From Avena insularis (lineage: Eukaryota > Streptophyta > Magnoliopsida > Poales > Poaceae): a stretch of 64,000 nt of DNA. The DNA lies in assembly GCA_023614405.1 (NCBI GenBank), contig CM042688.1, positions 72,340,253-72,404,252 on the forward strand, written 5' to 3'. Under the pieces are notes generated by a model. The model was not told the origin of the DNA, did no database searches, and worked only from the letters and a program-made list of their open reading frames with translations. Numbering within the stretch: position 1 is the stretch's first letter; each line of letters opens with the position of its first letter. Positions 33,226 to 45,900 of the stretch are shown here, piece by piece. The position numbers and the translations under genes were made by a program.

Positions 33226-34249
33226 TCACCGTTCAGTGCATGCATGAATGCATGTGATGGCCCATTTCTTCTGTAGGTTCGCTCCATGTGAAGTAGGGGT
33301 GTAAACGGATCGGATCGGATCGGATTTTGATCGTACCATATCCTTTTCCATATTAGTTTCTCGGATTCGGAGCGGAACGGATAATGACCGGTTGCGGATT
33401 CGAATGCGGATATACTGGACCGCGGATTCGAATCGAAAACGGAGCGAGCTCGGGCCGGATTGAAAGTAGTCGGATAAATACTCTCATAGGTAGATAATTA
33501 TATTTCTAACAAAGTTTTGAGAGAGATTTAATCTTTCGGTCTTGCATGAATCAACTAGATAAGATAATAGAGATATGGTGTTAAAAGTTAGAGTTAGACA
33601 TGTTCGCCAAATAAACTTGGTAACTAAATAAGTACTTGCTTTGCGACATTGTCCTTGACTTTTGACTCTAAAATTGGATTATCCGGTTTTAAAACACTCG
33701 GCTTATCCTAATTAATTTTCGGATAATCCATATTCGCATGCTATTTTCCATACCATATCCTACACCATATCCTGGGCGTCACTTCGGAATCAGACATCCT
33801 TATCCGCCGGATTCTATAAAATCCGATATACATACCTTAAAACGGTTTCGGAGCCGGTTTCGTTGCGGAAATTATCCTATCCGTTTACATCCCTAATGTG
33901 AACAGTACTTGAGAGCACCCAATGATCAAGACACAGCGAGGCTCTTGGAATGTAACAAATCCCATGGGTTCTTAGGTATTCTTGGGTCTATTCTTTGTAT
34001 GCAATGGAGGTGGAAGAACTGTCCTACATCATGACATAGACATTTCCAAGGTCAGTAGAAGGATTTCACTATTATTCTTGAAGCCGTGACCGACCATGAG
34101 ACATGGATTTGGGATGCTTTCTTTGGGATTTTTGGCTCTTGCAATGATATCAATGTTCTCCAACGTTCACTACCCTTTTCCAAGTTAGCCATGGGTGAGT
34201 CCCTACCATTGGAGTTTCAAGCAAAGAACCACATACAACATGGGCTACT
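33226..34249 (+). pseudogene. PIF/Harbinger-type transposase (Plant_tran/DDE_Tnp_4) relic
   Basis: Coding pieces at about 33230-33293 and 33904-34249 surround the hAT MITE. Recognisable parts are QYLRAPNDQDTARLLE, NKSHGFLGILGSI.CMQW.WKNCPT, ILEAVTDHETWIWDAFFGIF, GSCNDINVLQRSLPF, and a frameshifted TYNMGY. These match the 'plant transposon protein' nuclease family of Harbinger elements, including the Asp of the SCNDINVL motif. The relic has stops and frameshifts and is cut at 34249 by element A. The expected continuation (a YLADGIYP-like segment) should lie beyond the window. Confidence 0.65.
33294..33895. mobile_element. hAT-type MITE
   Basis: Termini TAGGGGTGTAAACGGAT and ATCCGTTTACATCCCTA are inverted repeats of the TAGGGATGTAAACGG hAT type. 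The 8-bp flanks are ATGTGAAG (left) and ATGTGAAC (right), identical at seven of eight positions. It is 602 bp, AT-rich, with repeated CGGAT/ATCCG motifs inside and no ORF. It lies within the Harbinger transposase relic. Confidence 0.85.
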
Positions 34250-34770
34250 TGTTGGGGATATACTTTCCGAGTATACCCACGGTGACTCACTGACCAGGGT
34301 GGCCTACTTCTGGGTAGAGCTATGTTGCACGGGCAGCCTAGTCAGGGAGAGAAGATGGAAGCCCATCCGGCTACGGAAAGACCCGGAAACTTACCGACTT
34401 AGGTAGGTAGATAGACTTATAGTCCAAGTTGTACCTATGTACCGAATTTGTATCGTAGCCGGATAGGACTATCATGTACACCCTAGGCCGGATGACTATA
34501 TAAGCCGACCTAGGGACCAGCCTTTAGGGAACACCCAAAACAACCAATCTCAACTCATATAGGCGAAACCAACCCTTGTAATCCTCTATTGCTTCTGGCT
34601 CTGCCGATATATTGGATTGCTAGCAGGAGTAGGATCCATCTACCGCAGTCAGATCTGAACCTGGGTAAGCTTGTGTGCTCTTCATCCTGGATCATCGTAC
34701 GTCTCACACCCCACCTTTTTGCATGCCTCGAGGACCCCCTCATGGCCTACTTGTCTTTAATCCGATGATA
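34250..34770 (+). repeat. 5' LTR of element A
   Basis: It begins TGTTGGGGATATAC and ends near GATGATA, two bases before the PBS (terminal CA mutated to TA). It contains a TATA box (TATATAAG, 34497-34504). Its length of about 520 bp fits Tat-type LTRs with short promoters. The other LTR is not visible. Confidence 0.7.
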
Positions 34771-34772
34771 GT

Positions 34773-34790
34773 TGGCGCCCACCGTGGGGC
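34773..34790 (+). other. Primer-binding site of element A
   Basis: TGGCGCCCACCGTGGGGC follows the LTR end by 2 bp. The initial TGG pairs with a tRNA CCA end. The same position in element B reads TGGCGCCGTCTGTGGGA. Confidence 0.65.
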
Positions 34791-36427
34791 AAGTGACCTT
34801 TGGATCTATGTTACGGGCGGAACCTATGCGTGTGGGAATCGACGAAACAATCGTTGTTGGTCACGTCCTCTATGCCAGTGAAATCCCTCTCATCCTTCTC
34901 GACGAGACCTGGATTCTGGATAGGGAGGCCGTGACGAGTTACACCATCCTGCTAATTGGCGAGATTGACGTCTACCTCGGCTTCGCTGACCCTGCCCAAC
35001 CCTCCACAACGGTGATGAAAGAGGCGGAAGAAACTTCTATATCCACTTTGTCCGTGGAGGCGGCAGAGTTCCGGATCTCGAAAAACCCTAATCCCACCCA
35101 ACCCACCCCTGAGGTGGAGATCGTGGAGAAAGAGAAGGCCGAAACTAAAGAAGATCTCCCTCTAGAGGTTGAATCTCAGAAATACCAAAGCTACAATAGC
35201 TCTAGATCTGGTTCTACCGATGTAGGAGCAGAAAAATCACTTCTGAAGCACACGGTGAGGTGGATGATGTTGCGCCCCAATGTCAATCTGGAATTCGTCC
35301 TCGAGACCATCAAAAGTTTCGAGGAAGCCAATGTCGAAAGCTTCACCAACCTCAGAGCACATGGATCTCACTTCGTCGGCTATGTCGGTCCTACATCCGG
35401 CTCTGCTGAGGCTGGAGCCGACAATGACTCAGTGCTAGATGCCATCATAACAAACATAGACACACTGCTTCCCTAGGGGAATCTATGATGTTGGCAGATC
35501 TTCGGGCATACGAAGAAGAATCCAGAGAAGAAATCAACTCCAAAGTTGTGTAGGAAGGAGAAGGATCACATCCGAGTCTACACGACAGTATGGATGAGGG
35601 TTACGACGAAGAACTTACTGACTCGCAAGATGACATGGATCTCGGAGAAAATTGGGGTCCCAGTGTTCGAAAGTACTGATGGAAGTCTATCCCCAGGAAA
35701 TGGACCCAAAGCCGTCTTTGCCACTGGTACCTAGAGGGTCAACAAGGCAAGGAAGAAGAACAAAAATAAGACTCTGAAACAAGACCTTCTAGTGGAAGAT
35801 GAAGTTGACGAGAGTATCCAGATTGAGGACTCGGCGATGCTCTAATCCCCCATGAACCAAAAAATCTCCATTGGATGGCCACGTGGTTACCCCCAGTGCC
35901 TGTGAAATCTATGGAGAAGCATTAACAATGCCGATCCCAACTACCTCGGAGCTTACCCCGGAGGAATGGGAGAAAAGGGCCGACACCCTAGAATTAAAGT
36001 GTTTATGACTCCTTGATGAAGCAACTCATCTTGTCGAGGAGAAGCAACGCCTCAATGCAAACGTTGCAGATATGGAACAGTTGAAATCCCTGCAGCATCA
36101 AAAAACCCGGAATGGTCCTGTGCTGGCGAATAAAAACCTGGATGTCCACAAGGCCCTCTCCGAGGGGAAAAGCAATGACATTTTCATAGGACAACCTCGC
36201 TCGACACTAAGGGAAACCAGATCTACAACACACCGATGGAAAACACAGCCACAACCTAAGAGATCCTTCTATATAATCCAAGCCCAGAGCAGGTCCATCG
36301 GTGTGTAACGCTGATCAACAAGGGCCTAGAGAAGCAGAAAGTCGTGACGTCTTTCAGCGGGAAGCTGATTTCAAAATCCAACCAATGCTGCACTGATGTG
36401 GAATGACAACATGAATCAAGGCCCTGG
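34791..36427 (+). pseudogene. Element A gag, N-terminal part
   Basis: The open frame to 35476 reads VTFGSMLRAEPMRVGIDETI, then an acidic/Pro-rich stretch. After the stop, further frames (35546-35734; 36072-36308) hold fragments of the same protein. N-terminal gag of Tat elements is poorly conserved, so the call rests on position right after the PBS. The coding sequence is cut at 36427 by the giant-LTR element and resumes at 47196. Confidence 0.5.
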
Positions 36428-36787
36428 TGTAGCACCCCGGTAAAACCACTACTAGAAAATCGCGTGTTGTTTTTATTTTGTGCATCATCATAACCGCATG
36501 CTCATGTCATCATGCCACATTGCATTTGAGCATCGCCATGTCATCATGCATGTTTGCCTAAAACTATTTTCTAAAAGCTTATCTTTGTTTTCTAAATATC
36601 CCCTTCTTTATTTCAAAATACAAACTCGGCCTCTTCCGGATATTTTTGTTTTGCATAAAAATAATTTACAAAAAGTCTTTTAAATAAAACAAAATAAAAA
36701 TATAAATAAAACTATTTTTCTCGGGGAAGCAGCCCAGCTGTTTATGCCAGGCCACCTACTACCTGACAGACCCAACCCAGCTAGGCC

Positions 36788-36832
36788 AAAACCCTAACCC
36801 CCATCTAACCTAAACCCTAACCCTAGACTCAA
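36788..36832 (+). promoter_or_regulatory. Telobox cluster in left LTR
   Basis: AAAACCCTAACCCCC and TAAACCCTAACCCTAGAC lie about 25 bp apart just before the GC-rich block. The right LTR (43358-43400) and the solo LTR at 1189-5765 have equivalents. Promoter function is inferred from known plant teloboxes. Confidence 0.35.
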
Positions 36833-37598
36833 ACCACACACACCTACCTAACCAGACACGCGCGGCCACACGCGAGCAAGCAACGCAACACACAACGCGC
36901 GAGCAAACACACTACAGCAGCTTACACCACTGCCGTACGCGTGCACACACATAGGCCTGCCCTGCTACCTATCGTAGCAGCCACGTGAGCCCGGTCCCAC
37001 CCTGCGAACCCGCTCCTCGCACGACTTCCTCTCCTCGTGATTCCCCAACCATGCCTCGCTGTCCTCCCTGCGCAGAAGCGCCTCCGCCGTGTCGCCTGGA
37101 CACCAGGCGCCGCCGTCCTCGCTCAGAGCTCCGGCGTCCTCCTTCCGGCGCCATGGCCACCGTCCGAGCAGCCCTCTCTATCGCTTGCGCCCCACCCTCG
37201 ATCCCGAGACCTCACTGACAGGGGCGCGTCCCCGCCTTCATCTCCCTCGCCGGCCTACACTGCCCCACGAGCAGCCGTCTCCTCTTCCTTCAAACGCCAC
37301 GAGCACGTCGCCATCAACTGAGCCCTGCTGCCGCCTTCCTGCTGCTTCCGCGCGACCCCTCTGCCCGCAAGCTCCGGCCACCCCTCCGTCCGCCCGAGCC
37401 TCCCGTCGAAGCTGTCATATGGCACCGCCCCCGAGCTTCTCCCGGTCGTGCAGCGCCCCTGCCTCCTCTTCGCAGCGCCGCCTCCCTCTCGTTTTAGGCC
37501 ACCAACATGCGTCCTCCTCGCCGGCCGCGGGCCCCTCCTTCCTCGGCTTCGCGCTGCGCCTACGGCAGAGCTTCTCTACTTGCCTCCTGCAAGCACCC

Positions 37599-39196
37599 TG
37601 ATACATTGTAAATGTATTTATAATTTTTGATGTTCCATGCTTGGTTTTATCCACTTTCTTGTGTTTTGTTCCAACTTTGGAGTACTTTTCATATGATTTC
37701 TTGGACTAACCTATTAACAAGAGCCACGATTGCCTGCACATTTTCTGCTGTTTTTGGTTCTAGGAAAGTCCGAAAATGAATATTCTTGGAATTGGACGGG
37801 ACAAAAGCCAAAGTGCCTATTTTCCGGAAGGGATCAAGTGCCAGAATACGAGACGAAGAAGGGCCAGGGAGCCACCACACCACCTGGCCGTGCGGCCAGG
37901 CCTGGCCCACGCTAGGGGGTGGTGTGTCCGCTCCCGGCACCCCCTCGTCCTCTCCTTCCGCCTATATATTGCCCACGGGACGAAAACCCTAAGTACCTGA
38001 TCAAAAATCCACGAAAGAGTCTGTAGCCGCCGTTATCTCCATCCCTAGATCGGGAGGGATCTGAAGCTCTTCCCGGCACCCTGCCGGAGAGGGGAATTCA
38101 CCCTGGAGGCATTCTTCATCACCATGCAAGCCTCCGGTGTGATGCGTGAGTAGTTCATCCTTGGACTACGGATCCATGTAGTAGCTAGATGGCTGGTTCT
38201 CCTCCTTTGTGCTTTCATGTTTAGATCTTGTGAGCTCCGTTCATGATCAAGATCATCTATTTGTAATTCATACATGTTGTGTTTGCGGGGATCCGTTGGA
38301 TATTGAGATGCTATTTCAGATTGATTATTGATTCTATCATGTCTTTGTTATTTGTGATCTTGCATGCTTTCCGTTGTTAGTAGCTATCTTGGCCAAGTAG
38401 ATGCTAGCAACTCCAAGAGTTAGTATTTATGCTCAATAGTGGGTTCATGCCTCTGGTAATCTGGGGAAGTGACAGAAATATCTAAGGTACTAGATGTGCT
38501 ATTGCTACTAGGGAGAAAACAACAATTCTTTGTTCATAGAACAATCGTATTGTTTACTTTACACGCAGTTCGTAAAGCAATAGTCTGTTGCTTGCAACTT
38601 AATACTGGAGGGGGTTCGGACGATAACCTGAAGGTGGATTATTAGTCATAGATGCAGTTGGATGGCGGTCTATGTATTATGTTGTAATGCCCAATCAAGT
38701 CTCAAAGGAGTCAAGATGATTAGTATATGCATGTATTGCTTTCTCGGTGTTTGTCAATTGCCCCGCTGTAATTTGTTCACCCAGCATGTTATCTATCTAA
38801 GGAGAGCCACCTCTAGTGAACTATGGATCCCGGTCCTTTTTCTTTACATACAATCTACAATCTTTTACTGCTTTGTGTTTACTTTTTGTAAACTTTTACT
38901 TCTTTCCATTCGATACGTTTAATCCTTTGTTTTCTGCAAAACACGGTGAGATTGACAACCTCATCGCAAGTTGGGGACAAAGTTCTGTGGTTGTGTTGTG
39001 CAGGTCTCCACGTTGCTACTAGCATCGGTAGTGCGCCCTGCCAAAGCTCAGCTAGTAACACCTTTGGGGTGTTTCCTTGCTCCTACAGGTTCGATTAAAC
39101 CTTGGTTTCATAACTGAGGGAAAACTTGCTGCTGTGCTCATCATACCTTCCTCTTGGGGTTCCCAACGAGCTCTACATCGAACGATGAGCACATCA
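37599..39196 (+). mobile_element. Solo LTR nested in the left giant LTR
   Basis: The right LTR lacks this 1.6-kb block. It begins TGATACATTGTAAATG, ends GAGCACATCA, and is flanked by the perfect 5-bp duplication CACCC (37594-37598 and 39197-39201). TATA box CCTATATATT lies at 37961-37970. The start and layout resemble the TGATACGTCTCC-type Ty3 LTRs common in Triticeae. No interior remains. Confidence 0.85.
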
Positions 39197-42154
39197 CACC
39201 CTGGCCGCCCTTCTCCGCCCGTCGTCGCCCTTCCTCCCCTTGCTCGCGTCCTTGATGCCCGTCCTCGACCGTGCGCCGCCGTCCTCAACATCTGCCCAGT
39301 AATACGCAACCGCCTTCCGCCGCCTCTCCTTGTCTCCATCAGATACCGACCAACATGTCGCTCCCCTGTCCCGTGTCAAGTGTCTCTGAAGCGGCTTGCC
39401 TACGTTGCTCTTTTCTTGTTATGGTGGTGTGGTGTCTGCTCGTGAAGTGAATTGGGTCTTGTGTGTTTAGGAGCACACTATGCAGATCGATGGCTAGTTT
39501 TGGTCATGGAACCTTTTCTTGCAGTATGTTGAGAATCACCGTCTTTGACACCTATGGGCATGTGCTACCACATCATCTACCTCTGAGCTGATGCCAACTA
39601 GAAGACCATCGACACCCGCACGAAGTCCACCACCGATGATTGAGTTGGATCCTAGAGATCTCCGGAACTCGAACCCCCAGAACGCCAAGTTCTTCTTCCC
39701 GGATCCGAAGACCGATCTCGGAGTCCGAAGACCGATGCGGTCGAGCCCGAACCCCGTCGAACCCTCAGAACCAAGATCGCCGAGCCCCTATGTGTGACGC
39801 CTTTTCCGAGACCATATTTTTATAATATATGATATCTATCTTGTTGCATATTAAATTGTTCATGTCGCATGCATATTATGGGAGTTTGGGGCTAATTCGA
39901 CAATTCACCTAAATTAAATATGGAGACCATATGCGGGCTATTCTAGCCTTATAATGGCCCCATATAAATTTGTGTAGTGAACCGATGCCATGCTTTGCCT
40001 TGTTAATTCAACATTTAAATTGCGGGGTACCTAAGCAACATGAACCCTCTAATTAATTGTCGGGACCCCGGTTCCGCTTAATGTTACCTAGTTGCATCGC
40101 ATCTTTGCCATGCCATACATATTACATGCATCATGCCTGATCTTCTGCTGTAGTATTAAATAGTGCATCCGGTGTTTCTTCTAGTGCTTTGCTTCTTCAC
40201 GGATTAGGCCGATAAGTGGATGCGAGTGTCGACCCGATCTCCGGTGAACCTTCGACAGTGTTTTCCAGGCGAGCATTCTCCCTCTTTCTACCTATTTTGC
40301 TTTTATAGTCTTTATTTCCTCCTGTTGATCTATTTCTATCCTCGTTGCGATGCTTTAGTTTCTGTGCACCGTTTATATTCCATGTAGCCTCTATATTGCC
40401 TTGGACACACCCTATTGCTTGTTGTTTGATAGATAGTCGGCCTTGCGAGTCGTAGTTGCTTGCTCAGGTGCTGCTTCGCGTTGTTGTTGTTCCACCGTTG
40501 TTGGGAGGTTGGCACGTGCTTAATGGTGGAGATGATCATAACTTTAATTACAACTTGATATTAAAATGCTGGAAATAGATATAACTAATGAAGAGGCATC
40601 GGTGGGCAATAGATGTTATTTGGTTCTTCCACGCTCACTTGTGTCCCGTAGGACCCCGAGTACTTGATACCTGTTCCTTGACTATCGCACTATCTGCAGG
40701 TGGGACCACAAATCCCCTTAGCCAGAGCTTGATTCATTTCTTATTTCTTGGGGCCACAAACTAGTTTGGGGCTTTATTACTATCATGTACTTATGACATG
40801 CTTTACTACTTTATTTACGATTGTGCGTGGAGCACCTGTACTGTTTTGGATGCAGAGTGTTTACGCGGTATCGACAAGCCGAGTCACACTTTCAGGTTCC
40901 CAGTCGTTTACAGCCATTGACGCAAACCTTGGGTCCGTCTCGGAGCCAGCCAACTTTGTTGCGGGTAGCTTAATGGGGTGGCCCCCTGAAATATTCTATG
41001 AATCCTGTGATTGCTTTGTCGTGAAAGCCTCATTGGGTTTTTATTTGGTTTTTCCGAGATTGATCGTGTGTGTGTTTCTATTCGTGCACCCCTGCAGGGT
41101 AAATCTTTCTGAAAGCCATGTCCGCGGTTATGGACGACTTGGAGCACAGTATCTCGATCATAGACAAGCATAACTAAAGTAGTGCTATAAATTTTACTTA
41201 ATATGTGACTAGTAATCAGCTTCACTATAATGGAATGGATAATAAAAGTGCCAACAACTGGTGGAACTAGGGTGTATCATGTCATGTTATACCGGCCTAG
41301 TAAGTATCGCAACTCCAATGGAAGGAAATAAAAGTGCCAACAACAGCTGGGTTTGGGATGTCACATGCTAATTGTATATGACTAGTAAGTACTGCAACTA
41401 CAACTGAATGGTTAACTAAAACTGCCCACTACTTATGCTATCAGGATGACTCATGCTATATATATCTGACTAGTAAGTGCTGCAATTATAATGGAATGAA
41501 TAAAACTGCCAACTGTGTGAGTTCCTCGGTTTGACTTCCTCGTTTGGTCTCGAGGGGGAATACCAGGATGGTTATGATTGGTGTTAGTATAAGGTTGGTT
41601 CCGAATAGGTCTTTCTTATCTCTCTCTAATAGCCGACAGTTTATCGGGTCTCTATAGGTTGTTTAGTGATGCTGCGCTGCCGCTTCAGTCAACCATACCT
41701 ATGTAGGCGACAACCACCGAATTCTAGCCTCGCCGTGTACTGGCCTCAGTACTGACCGCTCCCTTTTTCCTTTGCCCCTTGTCGGCACCCCTTTTGTTTT
41801 AACAGGTATAAGTTTGACGTTGTTAGCAGGGTTACCCTTCCGGCTTGGCTGGGCAAGGTTATGGACACCATTGGTTATTCTTCAGGGCTCTTAGCCCCAT
41901 TTGCATCTTATCCGTACTCGGATATTGTATCGTTTTCAAGGTGATTTGGATCTTTGTACTGTATATCTGTATTCTTGACTCATGGAGTCGTTTTTGTACA
42001 TATATGTTCCGTGGGTCCCATCATGGACTATTGTGTAATGATATTACTTTGTTTTCCCTGCACGCAAGTGCCTGGTGTGCATCTTTGAATCGTTTCTATG
42101 CGGGTTTGGCGGGAATCGCTGAAACTTGCATAGGGCCGATTCGAGGGTGTTACA

Positions 42155-42998
42155 AAGTGGTATCAGAGCTCAGCAGTTGCGATACCCCACTGGTCTAGCC
42201 TGTAGGATAACCGAGCTAACGGCCGATGTAGAGTGTCAAAACTATTTTTCAAAATCGGTTGGATAGATCTGATTAGGTCTGTTTTTACTCCTTACCCCTA
42301 TTGCTATTTTCCTTTTTTCCCTGCGTGTTTTGAATCTACTCTTATCTTTTCTTCGAGTCCAGGATTTCTCGTGTTTGGGTTTCCGTCGTGCCTTCAGGGT
42401 TTCGCTTCCTTCCTCTTGTAACGGTGCTTCAACATCCGGTCTTCGGGCTATTTGAGGAATCTTCCTTTGTGTACCTTTTAGTGGATCGAAAATCCACTAA
42501 AATTTTCTTTGTATCTTCCGGTGTTCTCCTTCATGATGACATTATCTGTATGAGATCTGACGAAGAGCCTACAACATTCTTTTCTTTCCGAACCTCGCTT
42601 GTCGAGATTTTTAGTCTGAATTCCGAGAGTTGGTTGCATAATTCTTCTATTCATGTATAGAGTAATGCTTTGAGTGCGGGATGGAGTCATGAGCATACCA
42701 CTACTCTTATCATTCGCTCTGCACATTGAATTGGCGGATCTATGCAATTTACTCCTTCCACTGAAGTTAGAGGTAGCCTTGTGACCTCTTTCTTCATCTT
42801 TGTTTCTCTGGAGCGTTCTCGACGAATGTGAGCAACGACCTCTTGTTGGTGGTGTCAGAGATTCCAATATGGAGCAAGAATCTTTGTTAGTGGTGTCGCG
42901 AGGATCTATATGAAGCGAGAAGATCCAGATCATCGGCCTTCTTCCCCGTACCATGAGGCGGATCTCGAGGGCGAGATCCATTGTTAGTGGTGTCGAAT
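42155..42998 (+). other. Interior of the giant-LTR element
   Basis: These 844 bp follow the PBS. No gag or pol motif is present in any frame. The last 170 bp repeat TTGTTAGTGGTGTCG three times (about 42845, 42892 and 42981), the last copy just before the right LTR where a purine tract is expected. Confidence 0.7.
42158..42170 (+). other. Primer-binding site (initiator tRNA-Met type)
   Basis: TGGTATCAGAGCT starts 3 bp after the LTR end. It matches the initiator tRNA-Met 3' end complement used by Del/Tekay and many copia elements. Confidence 0.85.
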
Positions 42999-45900
42999 TA
43001 TAGCATCCTGGTAAAACCACTACTAGAAAATTGCGTGTTATTTTTATTTTGTGCATCATCATGACCACATGCTCATGTCATCATGCCACATTGCATTTGA
43101 GCATCGCCATGTCATCATGCATGTTTGCCTAAAACTATTTTCTAAAAGCTTATCTTTGTTTTCTAAATATCCCCTTCTTTATTTCAAAATACAGACTTGG
43201 CCTCTTCCGGATATTTTTGTTTTGCCTAAAAATAATTTACAAAAGGTCTTTTAAATAAAACAAAATATAAATATAAATAAAAGTATTTTTCTCGGGGAAG
43301 CAGCCCAGCTGTTTAGGCCAGGCCACCTACTACTCGACAGACCCGACCCAGCTAGACCAAAACCCTAACCCCCATCTAACCTAAACCCTAACCCTAGACT
43401 CAAACCACACACACCTACCTAACCAGACACGCGCGGCCGCACGCGAGCAAGCGACGCAACACACAACGCACGAGCAAACACACAAGAGCTTACACGGCTG
43501 TAAGACGCTGCACACACACATAGGCTGTCCGCTACCACTCATCGTGAGCCCACGAGCAGTCCCACCTGCGCCCGCCTCGCACGACTCCCTCTCCTTGCGA
43601 TTCCCCAACCACGCCTCGCTGTCCTCCCTGCGCGGAAGCGCCGCCGCCGTGTCGCCCGGACACCAGGCGCCGCCGTCCTCACTCAGAGCTCTGGCGTCCT
43701 CCTTCCGGCGCCATGGCCGCCGTCAGAGCAGCCCTCTCCATCGCCTGCGCCTCACCCTCGAGCCCGAGACCTCGCTGACAAGGGCGCGTCCCCGCCTTCA
43801 TCTCCCTCGTCGGCCTACACCGCCCTACGACCAGCCGTCTCTCCTCTTCCTTCTAACGCCACGAGCACGTCGCCGTCAATCGAGCCCTGCTGCCGCCTTC
43901 CTGCTGCTTCCGCGCGACCCCTCTTCCCGCAAGCTCCGGCCACCCCTCCGTCCGCCCGAGCCTCCCGTCGAAGATGTCCTATGGCGCTGCCCCCGAGCTT
44001 CTCACGGCCGTGCAGCCCCCCTGTCTCCTCTGTCTGGAGCCCCGCAGCCGCGAGCCTCGTCTCTGTCGAGCTCCACCGCTGGGTCCTTCCCTCGCTGGCC
44101 CCTGCACGCCATCGCAGCGCCGCCTCCCTCTCGTCTTCGGCCACCAACACGCGTCCTCCTCGCCGGCCGCGGGCCCCTCCTTCCTTGGCTTCGCGCTACG
44201 CCTGCGGCAGAGCTTCTCTGCCCGCCTCCTGCAAGCACTCTGGCCGCCCTTCTCTGCCCGTCGTCGCCCTTCCTCCCCTTTGCTCGCATCCCTGTTGCCC
44301 GTCCTCGACCGTGTGTCACCGTCACATCTGCCCAGTAATACGCAGTTGCCTTCCGTCGCCTATCCTTGTCTCCGTCAGATACCGACCAACATGTCGCTCC
44401 CCTGTCCCGTGTCAAGTGTCTCTGAAGCGGCTTGACTACGTTGCTCTTTTCTTGGTATGGTGGTGTGGTGTCTGCTCGTGAAGTGAATTGGGTCTTGTGT
44501 GTTTAGGAACACACTATGCATACCGATGGCTAATTTTGGTCATGGAACCTTTTCTTGCAGTATGTTGAGAATCACCGTCTTTGACACCTATGGGCATGTG
44601 CTACCACATCATCTACCTCTGAGCTGATGCCAACTGGAAGACTATCGACACCTGCACGAAGTCCACCACCGATGATTGAGTTGGATCCTAGAGATCTCCG
44701 GAACTCGAACCCTCGGAACGCCAAGTTATTCTTCCCGGATCCGAAGATCGATCTCGGAGTCCGAAGACCGATCCGGCCGAGCCCGAACCCCGTCGAACCC
44801 TCGGAACCAAGATCGTCGAGCCCCTATGTGAGACCCCTTTTCCGAGACCATATTTTTATAATATATGATATCTATCTTGTTGCATATTAAATTGTTCATG
44901 TCGCATGCATATTATGGGTGTTTGGGGCTAATTCGACAATTCACCTAAATTAAATATGGAGACCATATGCGGGCTATTCTAGCCTTATAATGGCCCCATA
45001 TAAATTTGTGTAGTGAACCGATGCCATGCTTTGCCTTGTCAATTCAACATTTAAATTGCAGGGTACCTAAGCAACATGAACCCTCTAATTAATTGTCGGG
45101 ACCCCGGTTCCGCTTAATGTTGCCTAGTTGCATCGCATCTTTGCCATGCCATACATCTTACATGCATCATGCCTGATGTTCTGCCGTAGTATTAAATAGT
45201 GCATCTGGTGTTTCTTCTAGTGCTTTGCTTCTTCACGGATTAGGCCGATGAGTGGATGCGAGTGTCGACCCGATCTCCGGTGAACCTTCGGCAGTGTTTT
45301 CCAGGCGAGCATTCTCCCCCTTTCTACCTATTTTGCTTTTATAGTCTTTATTTCCTCCTGTTGATCTATTTCTATCCTCGTTGCGATGCTTTAGTTTCCG
45401 TGCACCGTTTATATTCCATGTAGCCTCTATATTGCCTTGGACACACCCTATTGCCTGTTGTTTGATAGATAGTCGGCCTTGTGAGTCGTAGTTGCTTGCT
45501 CAGGTGCTGCTTCACGTTGTTGTTGTTCCACCGTTGTTGGGAGGTTGGCACATGCTTAATGGTGGAGATGATCATAACTTTAATTACAACTTGATATTAA
45601 AATGCTGGAAATAGATATAACTAATGAAGAGGCATCGGTGGGCAATAGATGTTATTTGGTTCTTCCACGCTCACTTGTGTCCCGTAGGACCCCGAGTACT
45701 TGATACCTGTTCCTTGACTATCGCACTATCCGCATGTGGGACCATGAATCCCCTTAGCCAGAGCTTGATTCATTTATTATTTCTTGGGGCCACAAACTAG
45801 TTTGGGGCTTTATTACTATCCTATACTTATGCCATGCTATACTGCTTTATTTATGATTGTGCGTGGAGCACCTGTACTGTTTTGGATGCGGAGTGTTTTT

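Larger units (their letters stand above)
36428..42154 (+). repeat. Left LTR of the giant-LTR element (with nested solo LTR)
   Basis: It is 5727 bp as it stands and 4124 bp after removing the nested solo LTR and its duplicated CACCC. Collinear with the right LTR, with differences of a few percent by eye. It contains a telobox cluster, a GC-rich block (36.9-37.6 kb) and an AT-rich 3' half. Long ORFs in the GC block differ in frame between the two LTRs and are not genes. Confidence 0.85.

Noticed and set aside
34235..34249. ACATGGGCTACTTG before TGTTGGGG as a polypurine tract, which would make 34250 a 3' LTR
   Set aside because: The bases read as Harbinger transposase coding sequence (TYNMGY), and a PBS and gag follow the LTR, so it is a 5' LTR.
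36446..36465. CACTACTAGAAAA inside the giant LTR as a CACTA transposon end
   Set aside because: It is shared by both LTRs at the same place 20 bp from the LTR start, with no subterminal repeats or partner end.
36788..36832. Interstitial telomere
   Set aside because: Only a few CCCTAA units, mixed with other sequence and repeated in each LTR. Better explained as a promoter telobox.
40748..41173. A 141-codon ORF seen also at 45784-46185 and, reversed, at 2201-2641
   Set aside because: Similarity is explained by shared LTR DNA. The frames break at different places, the protein is low-information and starts do not coincide.
43544..44481. Overlapping long ORFs (up to 264 codons) in the GC-rich block of the right giant LTR
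   Set aside because: The equivalent block of the left LTR (36985-37601) gives differently framed, shorter ORFs. Length comes from high GC and few stop codons, and no domain is recognisable.
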